A stretch of 64,000 nt of DNA from Dryocola clanedunensis subsp. sulfonylureivorans (GCF_016756775.1 NZ_JAERMU010000012.1:1-64000), one strand, 5' to 3'; shown: positions 26,901 to 36,678, counted from the stretch's first letter. Program-made: numbers and translations. The notes: generated from the sequence alone by a model not told the origin.

Positions 26901-27500
26901 TTATTTTGCCACGTTCAGCGTGTCATCCGGCCAGTACTTATAGCCATCCAGCGTCGCCTGTACAGCAAGACCTTTTTCGGTCAGTTCGTAAACGGTAACC
27001 GATTTTGGAATATCTACGCTGTCTGGCGCAACAGCACTTTGAGACTCCCCTATAGCCGGTAAGCCTTCATCATCATATTTCGCCGCAGCGTTCGCATTCG
27101 CACCGACAATATAGCCGTTGGTGATGAAGTTAGTCAGCGCTTTGCCGTCGTTGAAAATCATTACGGTATGCAGTTGCTTCAGGCCGATCCCCAGACCGGC
27201 ACCGCCTTCCACCATTTTCATATAGGTGTCTTTACCATTACGCAGGTCTTTAACGACCCCGTAGCCGCCCCCAAAGCCAACCAGGAAAATTTTACTGCTA
27301 TCGCTAGTGAATACGGCATAGCCCTGAGATTTTTTAATCTCAGCTTTGGCTTCGGGATGAGCCTGATAAAGCTCTGTGAGAGTATCGCTGCGCATTTTCT
27401 GAATAGCAGCACGCTGTTTACTGGCGGTATCACCCTCCGCACTACAACCAGAGAGGGTCGCCATGGTAGCGATAACAATAATTAATTTTTTTAAGTACAT
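26901..27500 (-). CDS. YSC84/SYLF-domain lipoprotein
   Basis: A lipoprotein of 199 residues with lipobox LSGC (Cys19), so it should be membrane-anchored after signal peptidase II cleavage. The SYLF (YSC84-like) lipid-binding domain spans most of the rest: AVFTSDSSKIFLVGFGGGYGVV, VEGGAGLGIG and TNGYIVGANANAAAKY. The frame also has an ATG two codons earlier, but AAGGA is spaced correctly only for the second ATG. Bacterial SYLF proteins bind phospholipid or have unknown envelope roles. It is a monocistronic gene beside the AT-rich island. Confidence 0.85.
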   Translation of the reverse strand: MYLKKLIIVIATMATLSGCSAEGDTASKQRAAIQKMRSDTLTELYQAHPEAKAEIKKSQGYAVFTSDSSKIFLVGFGGGYGVVKDLRNGKDTYMKMVEGGAGLGIGLKQLHTVMIFNDGKALTNFITNGYIVGANANAAAKYDDEGLPAIGESQSAVAPDSVDIPKSVTVYELTEKGLAVQATLDGYKYWPDDTLNVAK

Positions 27501-27928
27501 ATGCATCCTTGATTTGGCATAGCCTGTACAGAAGTGAACTATGATGTGGTGGTGGTATTTGTCTGGTAATACGATGAGTCTTATTGAACTGTTATTAAGT
27601 TAGCGTAGCAGCATGAGCGCTCATCTATATCAATGTATGGAGACATCACCATGATGATGGATGGCATTAACCTTCACCGCAATATTAATTATCGAGATAG
27701 ATTATTTAGCAAACCAGCATTAACGAAGTAACAAAAATAACAACAGCGAAATTTCAATCAATTTATCAGCAAGTTAACAATACAAAAAAGCTAGCACACC
27801 GTGAGCTATGTAGTTAAATCCCCGTAAAACCTACCTGTAGTGAACCTTCCCCGCCCCGGCAGGCTCATCTTCTGCAAATAATGCGACAAGCCTCACAGCG
27901 CTGTTAAAAAAAACCGCAGGGTGCCACC
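27501..27928. other. 428-bp AT-rich intergenic region
   Basis: It holds promoters for the divergent SYLF gene and the small broken gene. Features seen: a 12-bp perfect palindrome ATGAGCGCTCAT (27613-27624), a 15-base stretch TATTTGTCTGGTAAT (27556-27570) that recurs exactly upstream of ynfE at 37104, and a C-rich patch near 27848. No coding frame is convincing. Confidence 0.5.
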
Positions 27929-28351
27929 ATGGATATATTCCAGGTGCTGGATATATGCCAAAGTTATGCTGATGCATTAATCGATTATAATAATCAGGCT
28001 AAGTATATGGCGCTTTGCGGCCGCTTATTAGCGGGACTGACAATATTAAGAGTGGTTTTAAAGAATCCGCTGCAGGAACATCTTATTCAGGCGCTGGCAG
28101 TGAATGCTAACGAAGAGAGCGATGATTGCCCCTCTCTCACCAGAGATTAAGAAACCTTACGGGAATATTGCGCGTCGTTAACCATGGTGTTGCTCAACCA
28201 GCAGGGATCCCCGGAGGAGCAGGAAAACATCGCCGGCATGCTGTTTGAAATGGTGACGCTTCTGGCCGAGGATTTAAAAACGCCCCGCTTTGTTCGCTCG
28301 GGTACAGGGCTAACAATGATGGGGCAAGAAACGGCGTCGGTTGTTCACTAA
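27929..28351 (+). pseudogene. Small gene of unknown function split by one in-frame stop
   Basis: The first part encodes 73 residues (MDIFQVLDICQSYADALIDY...) and ends at a TAA at 28148-28150. The same frame continues without a break for 66 codons (ETLREYCASLTMVLL..., then a helical EEQENIAGMLFEMVTLLAEDL) to a TAA at 28349-28351. Both halves read as helical, coding-like protein, which suggests a 140-codon gene with one nonsense change, or two tiny genes. I recognise neither half. The ribosome-binding site (AGGGTG) is modest. Whether the stop is real or a sequencing error cannot be told here. Confidence 0.45.
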
Positions 28352-28366
28352 CCCTTCACTGCAAAA

Positions 28367-28437
28367 CGCCGGATGGCGCTTCGCTTATCCGGCCTACGAT
28401 ACCTGACCATGGGGTTGGATAAGCCCCCTCGTCATCC
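28367..28437. repeat. Pair of REP-type palindromes
   Basis: One GCCGGAT...ATCCGGC element (about 28367-28397) and one divergent GGTTGGAT...ATCC element (about 28413-28437) form a small BIME-like pair. The second runs a few bases into the 3' end of the glutamine amidotransferase gene. Confidence 0.65.
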
Positions 28438-29145
28438 ACCGAATACAAACCGCTGCAATAGCGACCGGGACTCTGGCGTATCGCTCACGCGCGACAATAA
28501 CGCGTCCCGATCCTTGCCTTTCATGGCGATTCTTTCGCTGCGGCTGGTGATGATTTTATTCATGACCGGCGCGGTGAATTCCGGGTGAAACTGTACCGAA
28601 AGGGCCGTCGGGGAGTAGCGGATAATCTGATGGGGGTCATGGCCTGATGCGCCCAGCGCCGTCGCGCCCGGCGGCAGCGTCAGCACGCTTTGCTCGTGGC
28701 TCAGGAAGACATCAAAGCTAGCCGGTAATTCGCCCAGCAAGGCATCCTGTTTTGCCGCCGCGCTTAGCATCACCGGCAGCTGCCCGACTTCGCTGCCCTG
28801 CGGATGGTAGTCCACCACGCCGCCCATTGCATAGGCCATAAGCTGATGACCGTAACACACGCCAAGAATCGGCACGCCCGCCAGCATCATTTCTCTTGTC
28901 CATTCGGCGGTGCGCTCGCTCCACGCTTCGTGGTCCGTGACCATCGACCAGGAGCCAGAAATCACCGCCGCCCGGAACGTTCCGGCCACGGGCAGCGGGT
29001 CGCCGTCGAACGGGCAAACCACCTGCACCGCCACCTTGTCGCCAAGCGCGGCACGAAACCATTGCGGCTGCTCACCTACCGCCGCACGAATATCCGCAGG
29101 CGGGTGGCCCATTTGCACCAGCAGGATCGGGAGGGACTCAGGCAT
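28432..29145 (-). CDS. Class I glutamine amidotransferase-like protein
   Basis: The 237-residue cytoplasmic protein has the class I triad: nucleophile Cys97 in GVCYGHQ and His187/Glu189 in FHPEF. SGSWSMVTD marks the oxyanion region. It resembles the stand-alone GMP synthase-like amidotransferases annotated broadly in enterobacteria; the acceptor substrate is unknown. It lies divergent from srfA with a 192-bp shared gap. The triad looks intact, so it should be active. Confidence 0.86.
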   Translation of the reverse strand: MPESLPILLVQMGHPPADIRAAVGEQPQWFRAALGDKVAVQVVCPFDGDPLPVAGTFRAAVISGSWSMVTDHEAWSERTAEWTREMMLAGVPILGVCYGHQLMAYAMGGVVDYHPQGSEVGQLPVMLSAAAKQDALLGELPASFDVFLSHEQSVLTLPPGATALGASGHDPHQIIRYSPTALSVQFHPEFTAPVMNKIITSRSERIAMKGKDRDALLSRVSDTPESRSLLQRFVFGG

Positions 29146-29337
29146 CGGGGGGATCCTTAATCGTTGTGGAATCTAATGATTAGCACAGATTGCCTCTCGC
29201 CCCCAACGTCGATTTTCTCAATCCCCCAATAATTAGAAAAATATGGCGTCTCTTCCGCCGTTTGCTTATTGCACGAGTCGGTAAAGTGTAATGCGTGAAG
29301 ATGGCTCGAAAGGAGTCGTTAACAGCGGGATGATGAC

Positions 29338-30699
29338 GTGGCAAAAATTTTACTGCGCAGCGGCAGCCTTGATGACTTCCTGGCGCTGGGCGAAAACGGG
29401 CAGGCAGTGTTCGATTCGGCATTACAGATACGCGAAACGCTGCGCCTGCGTAAACAACATGGGGTTGCGGACAGCCTGGCTATTCCTCAGCCGAACGATG
29501 AAGGCGATCGGGTTGACTGGTACGCACCGCTCGAAGGCAGCGTCCTGAGCTGGGCCGCCGCCAGCGATGAACAGCGCAACAAAGCGCTGCGCTATCTGGA
29601 AAACTGCCAGGCGAACATCGCCACCCTTATTCAACGCTGCCAGCAGACGGAGAAAACGGCCATTCAGCTGTTCGGCTCGCTGCTGTCCAACGCGTTACAG
29701 TTTCCCGGCAGCCAGCATATTTATCTGGTGGATGGCAAACCGGTCATCACCTTCTGGGGCTTCGTAAACCTTAATCAGGATGCGCGTGAAGACGTGCTGG
29801 ACTGTCTGCGCGTGGTTGAGGTACCTGAACCAGTTATCGAAATCGTGCCTGAACCAGAGCCTGAGCCAGCACTGCCGGAACCTGTTCCTGTTCTTGCACC
29901 AACACCTGCTCCCGCAGAAATCAGCCCCCAGGATGAGCCGCTCGTTTATTCCATGCCGCCAAAAGCTGTGGCCCTGCGTGCCCCGGAACCGATAGCAGCC
30001 GAGGTTGAACCTGAAACGCCGCCGGTTGTGCCTGTAAAAACAAAATCACGCCTCTGGATGCTGCCCGTTGCTGCCGCAGCCCTGGTGCTCATCGCCGCGC
30101 CCGTCGCTTATCAATACTTATCGGCCCCGGCAGCAGAACCTTTAGCGAAGGCGAAGGCTAAAGCAGAACCTCAGCTCATGGCGCCTGCCGCGATTAAAAC
30201 CGTCGACCAGCCCGTTCCGCCCTCTACTCTGCCGCTGGTCAAAGCCTCTGTGGTAGCACCGCCACCAGCCCCTGAACCCGTTGCCAGGCCTGAACCGGCC
30301 CCTGCATCAGCAGCAAAAAATGCCCTGGTTATCCCGGCTGAATCGCTGAGAATTGGTTCCACAAAATTTCTTAACGGATCGTTACGCGTGATCATTGAGG
30401 CCAAAAACCCCATTATCGGCAAGCCTCCGGTGCTGCACTATCAGATTAAAGATAACAAAGGCACCGCGCGCCTGGTTCATGGCGACCGCGTCAGCTGTAA
30501 GGTGTCCGTATTCTCCGGCCTGCACCGCACCGGTATTTTAATGATTAAAACCCGTGGCAGCGCGCGTTGCAGCGACGGTTCCCGCTATCCGATGCCGGAA
30601 ATCACCTGTAAACCGGGCGATAATGGCGTGGCCCAGTGCACCGGACGCTACGCCGGCGACACTATTGTGCCGCTGACGATTACGAAAGTGAGTGACTGA
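29338..30699 (+). CDS. srfA: SrfA-family protein, membrane-anchored, proline-rich
   Basis: First gene of a three-gene operon matching srfABC, first described in Salmonella as a locus activated by SsrB. The 453-residue protein has an N-terminal domain (about 1-160), a Pro/Glu/Ala-rich linker (160-235), one membrane segment at about 238-258 (MLPVAAAALVLIAAPVAY) and a C-terminal beta-rich domain with three cysteines (DRVSCKV, SARCSDG, ITCKPG) that would be periplasmic if the N-terminus is inside. The start is a GTG with GCGGGA seven bases before it. Biochemical function is not known to me. Confidence 0.85.
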   Translation: MAKILLRSGSLDDFLALGENGQAVFDSALQIRETLRLRKQHGVADSLAIPQPNDEGDRVDWYAPLEGSVLSWAAASDEQRNKALRYLENCQANIATLIQRCQQTEKTAIQLFGSLLSNALQFPGSQHIYLVDGKPVITFWGFVNLNQDAREDVLDCLRVVEVPEPVIEIVPEPEPEPALPEPVPVLAPTPAPAEISPQDEPLVYSMPPKAVALRAPEPIAAEVEPETPPVVPVKTKSRLWMLPVAAAALVLIAAPVAYQYLSAPAAEPLAKAKAKAEPQLMAPAAIKTVDQPVPPSTLPLVKASVVAPPPAPEPVARPEPAPASAAKNALVIPAESLRIGSTKFLNGSLRVIIEAKNPIIGKPPVLHYQIKDNKGTARLVHGDRVSCKVSVFSGLHRTGILMIKTRGSARCSDGSRYPMPEITCKPGDNGVAQCTGRYAGDTIVPLTITKVSD

Positions 30700-30701
30700 C
30701 T

Positions 30702-33674
30702 ATGCTTGCCAACCTGTTCCACTACAAGCCGAGCGTGACGCTCATTAAAGACAGCGGGATCCAGCTGCTGGACTTTGGTCTTGCCCCTCAGCCTGACGCA
30801 CCGCACACCGGACGCTTCGTGCGTAAAACGGCGAATGGCCCGCTGCTGCGTCTCGATTACGACATCATCCCCGGTAAATTCACGCTGCCGGAAGGCCAGG
30901 GCGGCACGGCCGAAGTGGTGAAGCCGGAAAGTACGGTCACCCTGGGCCATTCCCTGAAGGTCATGGATAAAACCTGGCTGCCCCTGCCCTTTGGCCGCTT
31001 TAATCCGCCGCGCACCTTCGTTGGCGGCCCGGATAACTGGGCGCGCGTGCAAATCCATTGCCTCGATGAGCCTGACTCTGCGGGCAACACCGTGCGCATC
31101 AGCATCGCGCTGGATACCAAAATCTACGCGGACGACAGCCCTGCAGCACATCTCGCCCCGACGCAAAACGACGTGCGCAACGGCGCCCGCTTCGCGCTGG
31201 CCTGGCAGAACCAGGAGATTCATGATTTCCTCGACCAGACCTGGGTCGACGGCTGGCTGCGCGAGGTCTTCACCCAGTTCGTTTCACGCCACGAATCCCG
31301 CTCAGAACGCGAAATAGCCGGCGCGATGAAGATGTTCGAGTACCAGGCACACTATCTGAATATCCTGGAAATGCTCGGTGCACAGCTTGAAGTGCCGGAA
31401 GTAAAAATTGTCACCGCCACTCTGCAAGCGCCGGCTGTCCCGGTCGATCTGGTGCTGGACGTCGGCAACACCCATACCTGCGGCGTGCTGATTGAGGATC
31501 ATGGTGAAGCCAACGACGGCCTGCGCCAGACCGCCGAGCTGCAAATCCGCTCCCTGAGCGAGCCGCAGTTTATCAACGAGGCGATGTTCACCAGCCGCCT
31601 TGAGTTTTCCGAAGCCCGCTTCGGCAAGCAGCATTTTTCCGTGGAGAGCGGGCGCGACGACGCCTTTGTCTGGCCCTCTATCGCCCGCGTGGGCGCAGAA
31701 GCTCGCCGCATGGCAAGCGTGCGTCTGGGGACGGAAGGTGCCAGCGGCATCTCCAGCCCGCGTCGCTATCTGTGGGATGAAACCCCGGCAAGCCAGGACT
31801 GGCGCTTCAGCCAGATGGGCGTCAAAACCCAGCGCGAGCCTCTCGCCACCGCTTTCCCGCTGATGAACCTGATGAATGACGACGGCCAGCCGCTGTACGA
31901 CCTGCCGATGGACGAGCGCCTGCCGGTCTTCTCGCCGCAGTACAGCCGCAGCTCACTGATGACGCTGATGCTCTGTGAACTGCTTGCCCAGGCGCTGATG
32001 CAGATAAACAGCGTCGGCTCCCGGCAGAGCATGGGCCATCTGAATGCGCCCCGTCAGCTGCGCAATCTGATCCTTACCCTGCCCTCCGCGATGCCGAAGC
32101 AGGAGCGTGAACTCTTCCGCCAGCGCATGCGTGAGGCGGTTGGCCTGGTGTGGAAGGCAATGGAGTGGCATCCGGCGGATGAAGCCTTCACCAGCGAACG
32201 CGATAAAGAGAAAAGCGTCGTGCCGGTGCCGAATGTGCATATGGAGTGGGACGAAGCTACCTGCGGCCAGCTCGTCTGGCTGTATAACGAAGCCATCGTC
32301 AACTACGCGGGACAAAGCGGCGCGTTCTTCAAACGGCTCGCCCGCCCGGACCGTCAGCTGAGCGAAGATGAACCGGCGGGCAAAACGCTGCGCGTCGCCT
32401 CCATTGATATCGGCGGCGGTACTACGGACATGGCGATTACCCAGTATCAGCTGGACGACGGCGTGGGCAGCAACGTGAAAATCGCCCCGCGCCTGCTGTT
32501 CCGCGAAGGGTTTAAAGTGGCGGGTGACGACATCCTGCTGGATGTCATTCAGCGCTGCGTTCTGCCTGCTCTTCAGGCACACATTCATAAGGCGGGTGTG
32601 GCGGACGTCACCGGGCTGATGACGACCCTGTTCGGCGAGTCTGGCCGTATGGACACGCGCGGCACCCTGCGTCAGCAGACCGCGCTGCAACTGTTTATTC
32701 CGCTGGGGCATGCGGTGCTGGATTTCTGGGAAAACAGCGATCCTGATGACCGTCAGGCGACGCTGGAAGCCACCTTTGGCGAACTGTTAGCCCAGCGCCC
32801 GACGGCTAACGTCATTAATTATGTTCAGCAGGCGGTCCAGCACGCGCTGCCCGCCGACGCGCCGCAGTTTGACCTTTTCAGCGTACCGATCCAGGTTGAG
32901 CTTTCCTCGTTACAGGAGGCGCTGATGGCCGGACAGTTCACGCTCACCGCGCCGCTCCAGGCCCTGTGTGAAGTGATCGGCCATTACTGCTGCGATGTCC
33001 TGTTAATTACCGGCCGCCCTGCCTGTCTGCCAGGCGTTCAGGCGCTGCTTCGTCACCTGCAGCCGGTGCCGGTTAACCGCATCGTCTGGCTGGATAACTA
33101 CCAGACGCATGAATGGTATCCGTTCAGCCAGCAGGGGCGCATCGGGAATCCGAAATCCACCGCTGCCGTCGGCGCTATGTTGTGCAGCCTGGCGATGGAT
33201 CTGCGCCTGCCGGGCTTTAATTTTAAAGCCAGCGATATCCGGGCGTACTCGACCATTCGCCATCTGGGCATGCTCGACGGCAACAATGTGCTGACGGATG
33301 AAAACGTCTGGTACAGCGATATCGATCTGGATAACCCGAAAGCGACGCTGGACACCCGCCTGCACTTCCCGCTGCGCGGCAATGCCTGTCTTGGATTCCG
33401 CCAGCTGGATAACGCCCGCTGGCCCGCCACGCCGCTTTATACCCTGGCGATTAACTCGGCCTCACTTGCCAGGTCTATCGCCGGTGACGGCATTTTAAAC
33501 GTGCGCTTACAGCAAACCCGCGATGCGGACGCCTTTGTATTAGCCGAAGCGTGGTTGCAGGACGGCAGCAAAGTGCCGCTCAATCAGCTGAGTTTTAAAC
33601 TGAACACCCTCGCCGGCAGCTACAGCGGCGCGAGTCACTACTGGATCGACAGCGGGAGCGTCTATCAAAAATGA
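30702..33674 (+). CDS. srfB: SrfB-family protein with actin/Hsp70-like ATPase motifs
   Basis: A 990-residue cytoplasmic protein. Two phosphate-binding motifs of the actin/Hsp70/sugar-kinase fold are visible: VLDVGNTHTCGVLI at about 251-264 and SIDIGGGTTDMAI at about 566-578. An N-terminal region of about 240 residues precedes them. This points to an ATP-driven conformational role, not an exotoxin, although the family was named a virulence factor. It starts two bases after srfA and its stop overlaps the srfC start by ATGA, so the three proteins are probably made in fixed ratio and may form a complex. Confidence 0.88.
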   Translation: MLANLFHYKPSVTLIKDSGIQLLDFGLAPQPDAPHTGRFVRKTANGPLLRLDYDIIPGKFTLPEGQGGTAEVVKPESTVTLGHSLKVMDKTWLPLPFGRFNPPRTFVGGPDNWARVQIHCLDEPDSAGNTVRISIALDTKIYADDSPAAHLAPTQNDVRNGARFALAWQNQEIHDFLDQTWVDGWLREVFTQFVSRHESRSEREIAGAMKMFEYQAHYLNILEMLGAQLEVPEVKIVTATLQAPAVPVDLVLDVGNTHTCGVLIEDHGEANDGLRQTAELQIRSLSEPQFINEAMFTSRLEFSEARFGKQHFSVESGRDDAFVWPSIARVGAEARRMASVRLGTEGASGISSPRRYLWDETPASQDWRFSQMGVKTQREPLATAFPLMNLMNDDGQPLYDLPMDERLPVFSPQYSRSSLMTLMLCELLAQALMQINSVGSRQSMGHLNAPRQLRNLILTLPSAMPKQERELFRQRMREAVGLVWKAMEWHPADEAFTSERDKEKSVVPVPNVHMEWDEATCGQLVWLYNEAIVNYAGQSGAFFKRLARPDRQLSEDEPAGKTLRVASIDIGGGTTDMAITQYQLDDGVGSNVKIAPRLLFREGFKVAGDDILLDVIQRCVLPALQAHIHKAGVADVTGLMTTLFGESGRMDTRGTLRQQTALQLFIPLGHAVLDFWENSDPDDRQATLEATFGELLAQRPTANVINYVQQAVQHALPADAPQFDLFSVPIQVELSSLQEALMAGQFTLTAPLQALCEVIGHYCCDVLLITGRPACLPGVQALLRHLQPVPVNRIVWLDNYQTHEWYPFSQQGRIGNPKSTAAVGAMLCSLAMDLRLPGFNFKASDIRAYSTIRHLGMLDGNNVLTDENVWYSDIDLDNPKATLDTRLHFPLRGNACLGFRQLDNARWPATPLYTLAINSASLARSIAGDGILNVRLQQTRDADAFVLAEAWLQDGSKVPLNQLSFKLNTLAGSYSGASHYWIDSGSVYQK

Positions 33675-35815
33675 GTAAGCCAACCCCCGTTCTGCCAGCG
33701 CTGGTCAATTGGGTGCAGGATACCCGTCTGCACGCCCCGCTTTTAGAAAACGAAGCCGACAGCCTGCTTGCCCGCCTGCTGCCGTTGCAGCGTCGGCAGC
33801 AACAGCTCAGCGCGCTGCACAACGCCCCGCTCACTTTGGGTTTGTACGGCCACTCAGAGGAGGGCAAACGCCATCTTCTGAGGGCGCTGCTGGCCAACCA
33901 TGCCGATCGCATCGAGATCGAGCTGGGCGAAAAAACGCTGGATTACCTGACGCATATTAATCCTGGCCATTGTGCGGCTGCCGTAGCCGTACGCTTTACC
34001 CATCATGCCGCTCCGGTCAGCGATAATTTCCCGCTGCTGCTGACGCTGTTCAGCGAAAGCGATCTGGCACAGCAAACGATCCGTCAGTATCACTCGCAGC
34101 CTGAACCGCGCATCGTGCAGTCCAGCACAATCGCCGCGCGGCTGGCTGAACTGCAATCTCACCGCCAGGCGCAGACCGTGCCGGGTATCAGCAGCCAGCA
34201 GGTTGCCGATATCGCCCGATGTTACCATGCGCAGCTGCGCCGTCAGCACCATCTGGGAGATGCCCTATGGCAGCAGATGGCAGACCTGATGCCGTGGCTG
34301 ACTACCGCTGACCGCACTTCACTTCTGGCGATGTTATGGGGCGATGACGCCCACCTTAGCGCCAGGTGGAAGCATCTTAGCGACACGCTGCATCATATCG
34401 GCGAAGTGCAGCAAATCCTGGCCCCGGCCAGCCTGCTTATCGACTCGTTCCTGCTGCCAGCGGAAGGTTTTCTGATCCCTGCCACGCCGGATGAACCCGA
34501 CATTCAGGCCGATGTACTGATTTGCCCGCTGCGGGGCGAGTCAGCCGGCTCGCCGGTCAGTCTGGCACAGTCCGATCTGCTGGCGCTTTGCGCCGAGGTT
34601 AGCCTGACACTGAGCAACGCGTCCGCTCTACAAAACGTGGATATCATCGACATCCCTGAACAACAAATTGATGACTATACCGACCGTTTACAGCCCGATA
34701 CCCTGCTGGTCTGCAATGCGGCAAGCGAGCGCGGTGAAGTCAAATCCGCAGGTAAAACGCTTTCCCGATGGGTGGACACAACCCAGGGGCCGCAGTCAAC
34801 GCTGCCTGGCCTTATCTGGGCGATAACGCCTTTTGACGCGCGTTTTACCCGTGGCGTCAGCGTAGATGACGGGGTGCAGCGAATGGTAGGCCAGGCCGGT
34901 AAGCGCTGGGGAACGCTCCAGGCGCTGGACAGCCGCAACATGCATCGTTTACTTGAATGGCTCTCTGATGCCATCAGCGCCGAGCGTCGGAGCCACCGCA
35001 TCGCCGGGCTTCAGGCCGAGCTGGATGCAAAAATCATTGAGGTGTTCCACCGCTTCACCGCGGATCATGAGGCTGCGCCGGAAGCGGCTCGGGTTCAGGC
35101 TGAAGCACTGGTTCGTGCCGTACAGACCAGCGCCGCCCGACACGGCGAGCTGCTGGCGAGCCTGGTGCCGGACCGCCATGCGTTACAGCAATGCTGGCTT
35201 CGCCACCAGCATCAGCGGCAGCACAAACCCTCCGGTTTCGTCCTGGATATCAACCTGTTCGCCGATGATGACGGTGAAGATCGCAACGACATGGCGGTAA
35301 CCAGCTACGCACTGGAGATTCACCAGCTGTGGATTGCCCATCTTCGCAACCAGGGGCTGCGAGCCGAAGCGGCTGAACATCTCGGTCTGGATTGCAACCA
35401 GCTGCGGATACTGTGCGATTTGCTGATTGCCACCAGCTACCGCCTTGATCTGCCCGACCTGCTGGAAGAGACGCTGGCCTCAGGCGACGGCAGTATGGCG
35501 CAGGAGATAACCTGTGCTGCCAACGTGCTGGGGGATTTCGTGAACTGGCTGGGCTATGCCAACGTCGCGCAGGAGCATCGCCCGGCGAGCCGTATTAACA
35601 AAGGCGCAAAAGTGTTTGCCCCTGCTGAACAGGCTAAAGCGGCAACGCGGCTGACACAGCTGGGGGAAAAACCAGTGCGCGGCAACGCAAGCTATGTGTA
35701 CGACTGGCTGGTGGCGCTGTACGCCCGCGCCGTCGAAAACATCGGCTACCGTCATCCACATGACGTGAGCGATATGCACCGGGCGACATTGCGCGGGCTG
35801 CTGGCGAAGGCTTAA
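33671..35815 (+). CDS. srfC: SrfC-family protein with degenerate P-loop
   Basis: This 714-residue cytoplasmic protein is the last gene of srfABC. Near the N-terminus LTLGLYGHSEEGKRHLL (about 54-70) has the shape of a P-loop, GxxxxGK, but Arg67 replaces the usual Ser/Thr. Further on, NVDIIDIPEQQ resembles the Asp-x-Pro switch of GTPases and PGLIWAITPFD a following strand, so a dynamin-like or related NTPase fold with altered chemistry is possible. The C-terminal half is helical. The ATG overlaps the srfB stop. Family assignment rests on length, order and partners. Confidence 0.85.
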   Translation: MSKPTPVLPALVNWVQDTRLHAPLLENEADSLLARLLPLQRRQQQLSALHNAPLTLGLYGHSEEGKRHLLRALLANHADRIEIELGEKTLDYLTHINPGHCAAAVAVRFTHHAAPVSDNFPLLLTLFSESDLAQQTIRQYHSQPEPRIVQSSTIAARLAELQSHRQAQTVPGISSQQVADIARCYHAQLRRQHHLGDALWQQMADLMPWLTTADRTSLLAMLWGDDAHLSARWKHLSDTLHHIGEVQQILAPASLLIDSFLLPAEGFLIPATPDEPDIQADVLICPLRGESAGSPVSLAQSDLLALCAEVSLTLSNASALQNVDIIDIPEQQIDDYTDRLQPDTLLVCNAASERGEVKSAGKTLSRWVDTTQGPQSTLPGLIWAITPFDARFTRGVSVDDGVQRMVGQAGKRWGTLQALDSRNMHRLLEWLSDAISAERRSHRIAGLQAELDAKIIEVFHRFTADHEAAPEAARVQAEALVRAVQTSAARHGELLASLVPDRHALQQCWLRHQHQRQHKPSGFVLDINLFADDDGEDRNDMAVTSYALEIHQLWIAHLRNQGLRAEAAEHLGLDCNQLRILCDLLIATSYRLDLPDLLEETLASGDGSMAQEITCAANVLGDFVNWLGYANVAQEHRPASRINKGAKVFAPAEQAKAATRLTQLGEKPVRGNASYVYDWLVALYARAVENIGYRHPHDVSDMHRATLRGLLAKA

Positions 35816-35858
35816 TACGGCGAAAGGTCATGGTGAGGGCATTGTCTGCCCTCACACA

Positions 35859-36569
35859 TCAATAGTAATCAATACTGTTTTTGATGGAGTAATGCGTGGT
35901 GGCAGGTGGTGCCACGCTGTCATCGATAACGTTCAGCTCACAGGCAACGGGATTGAAGTGCCCGTCGTATTCACAGCTCTGCTTTGCCTGCGCGATTTCT
36001 TTACCGTTAAGCGTACTGACAGCCGTGTAATCGAGCTTCTTCCTGATGTCTGCCCCTGCTTTAGCCAGCACGGCAAGCGTCGATTTTTTAGCGCTGGTGG
36101 TTTTACCCAGCGGATAACCTTCTGCGTCATAGGTATATTTCACCGAGACGTCTTTGCCGCTGGCGGCAACCACAAAGCCATTATCATCGGTTTCATAAGT
36201 GATGGCCGCGGCCGGCAGCTCGGCCAGCTGGCATTTCCCCTGCAGTTTTACCCGACGTTCCTGGCTTAGCGCATCGCGATAATAATTGGCGTCCAGCACC
36301 AGCGAAGCACCGCTGTTGGCTTCCAGGTCGTGGAACTCCAGGGTATCAAAGCAACCCTCTTTTGAAACCGTTCCTGAGACACGTTTAACGACTTCGCCTT
36401 TCTCGTTCATCAGCGTCTGGCTGAAGTCCTTGACGGGGCCACGCAGCGGATCGAAATCAAATTCATTCGAGAAGCTTGCCATTTCCGGCGTGTAGCTCAG
36501 CGGCTCGTCCGATTTATCACACCCTGCCAGGGTCGCGACCAGCGCGCTGAGAATGATGATTTTCTTCAC
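35859..36569 (-). CDS. ynfC: Lipoprotein YnfC
   Basis: The 236-residue lipoprotein has lipobox LAGC with Cys17, followed by Asp, which could favour inner-membrane retention. It matches E. coli YnfC along TPEMASFSNEFDFDPLRGPVKDF and the ending IKNSIDYY. The open frame extends 68 codons further, but a GTG start gives the E. coli length and a proper signal peptide, so I use it; the ribosome-binding site (GGAAGGGA) is rather distant. Function unknown. It is divergent from ynfD and convergent with srfC. Confidence 0.9.
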   Translation of the reverse strand: MKKIIILSALVATLAGCDKSDEPLSYTPEMASFSNEFDFDPLRGPVKDFSQTLMNEKGEVVKRVSGTVSKEGCFDTLEFHDLEANSGASLVLDANYYRDALSQERRVKLQGKCQLAELPAAAITYETDDNGFVVAASGKDVSVKYTYDAEGYPLGKTTSAKKSTLAVLAKAGADIRKKLDYTAVSTLNGKEIAQAKQSCEYDGHFNPVACELNVIDDSVAPPATTHYSIKNSIDYY

Positions 36570-36678
36570 GTTAGTTCTGTTCCCTTCCTGAAATGTTGCC
36601 CCATGATATAAGCAAATACAGATATTTACAGCAGGTGGTCTATTATTATTGAACATCCTCAATATAAAGGAAGAGACG

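Noticed and set aside
26629..26943. 104-residue plus-strand open frame in the AT-rich gap
   Set aside because: No ribosome-binding site, low-complexity start, and it runs into the SYLF lipoprotein gene on the opposite strand.
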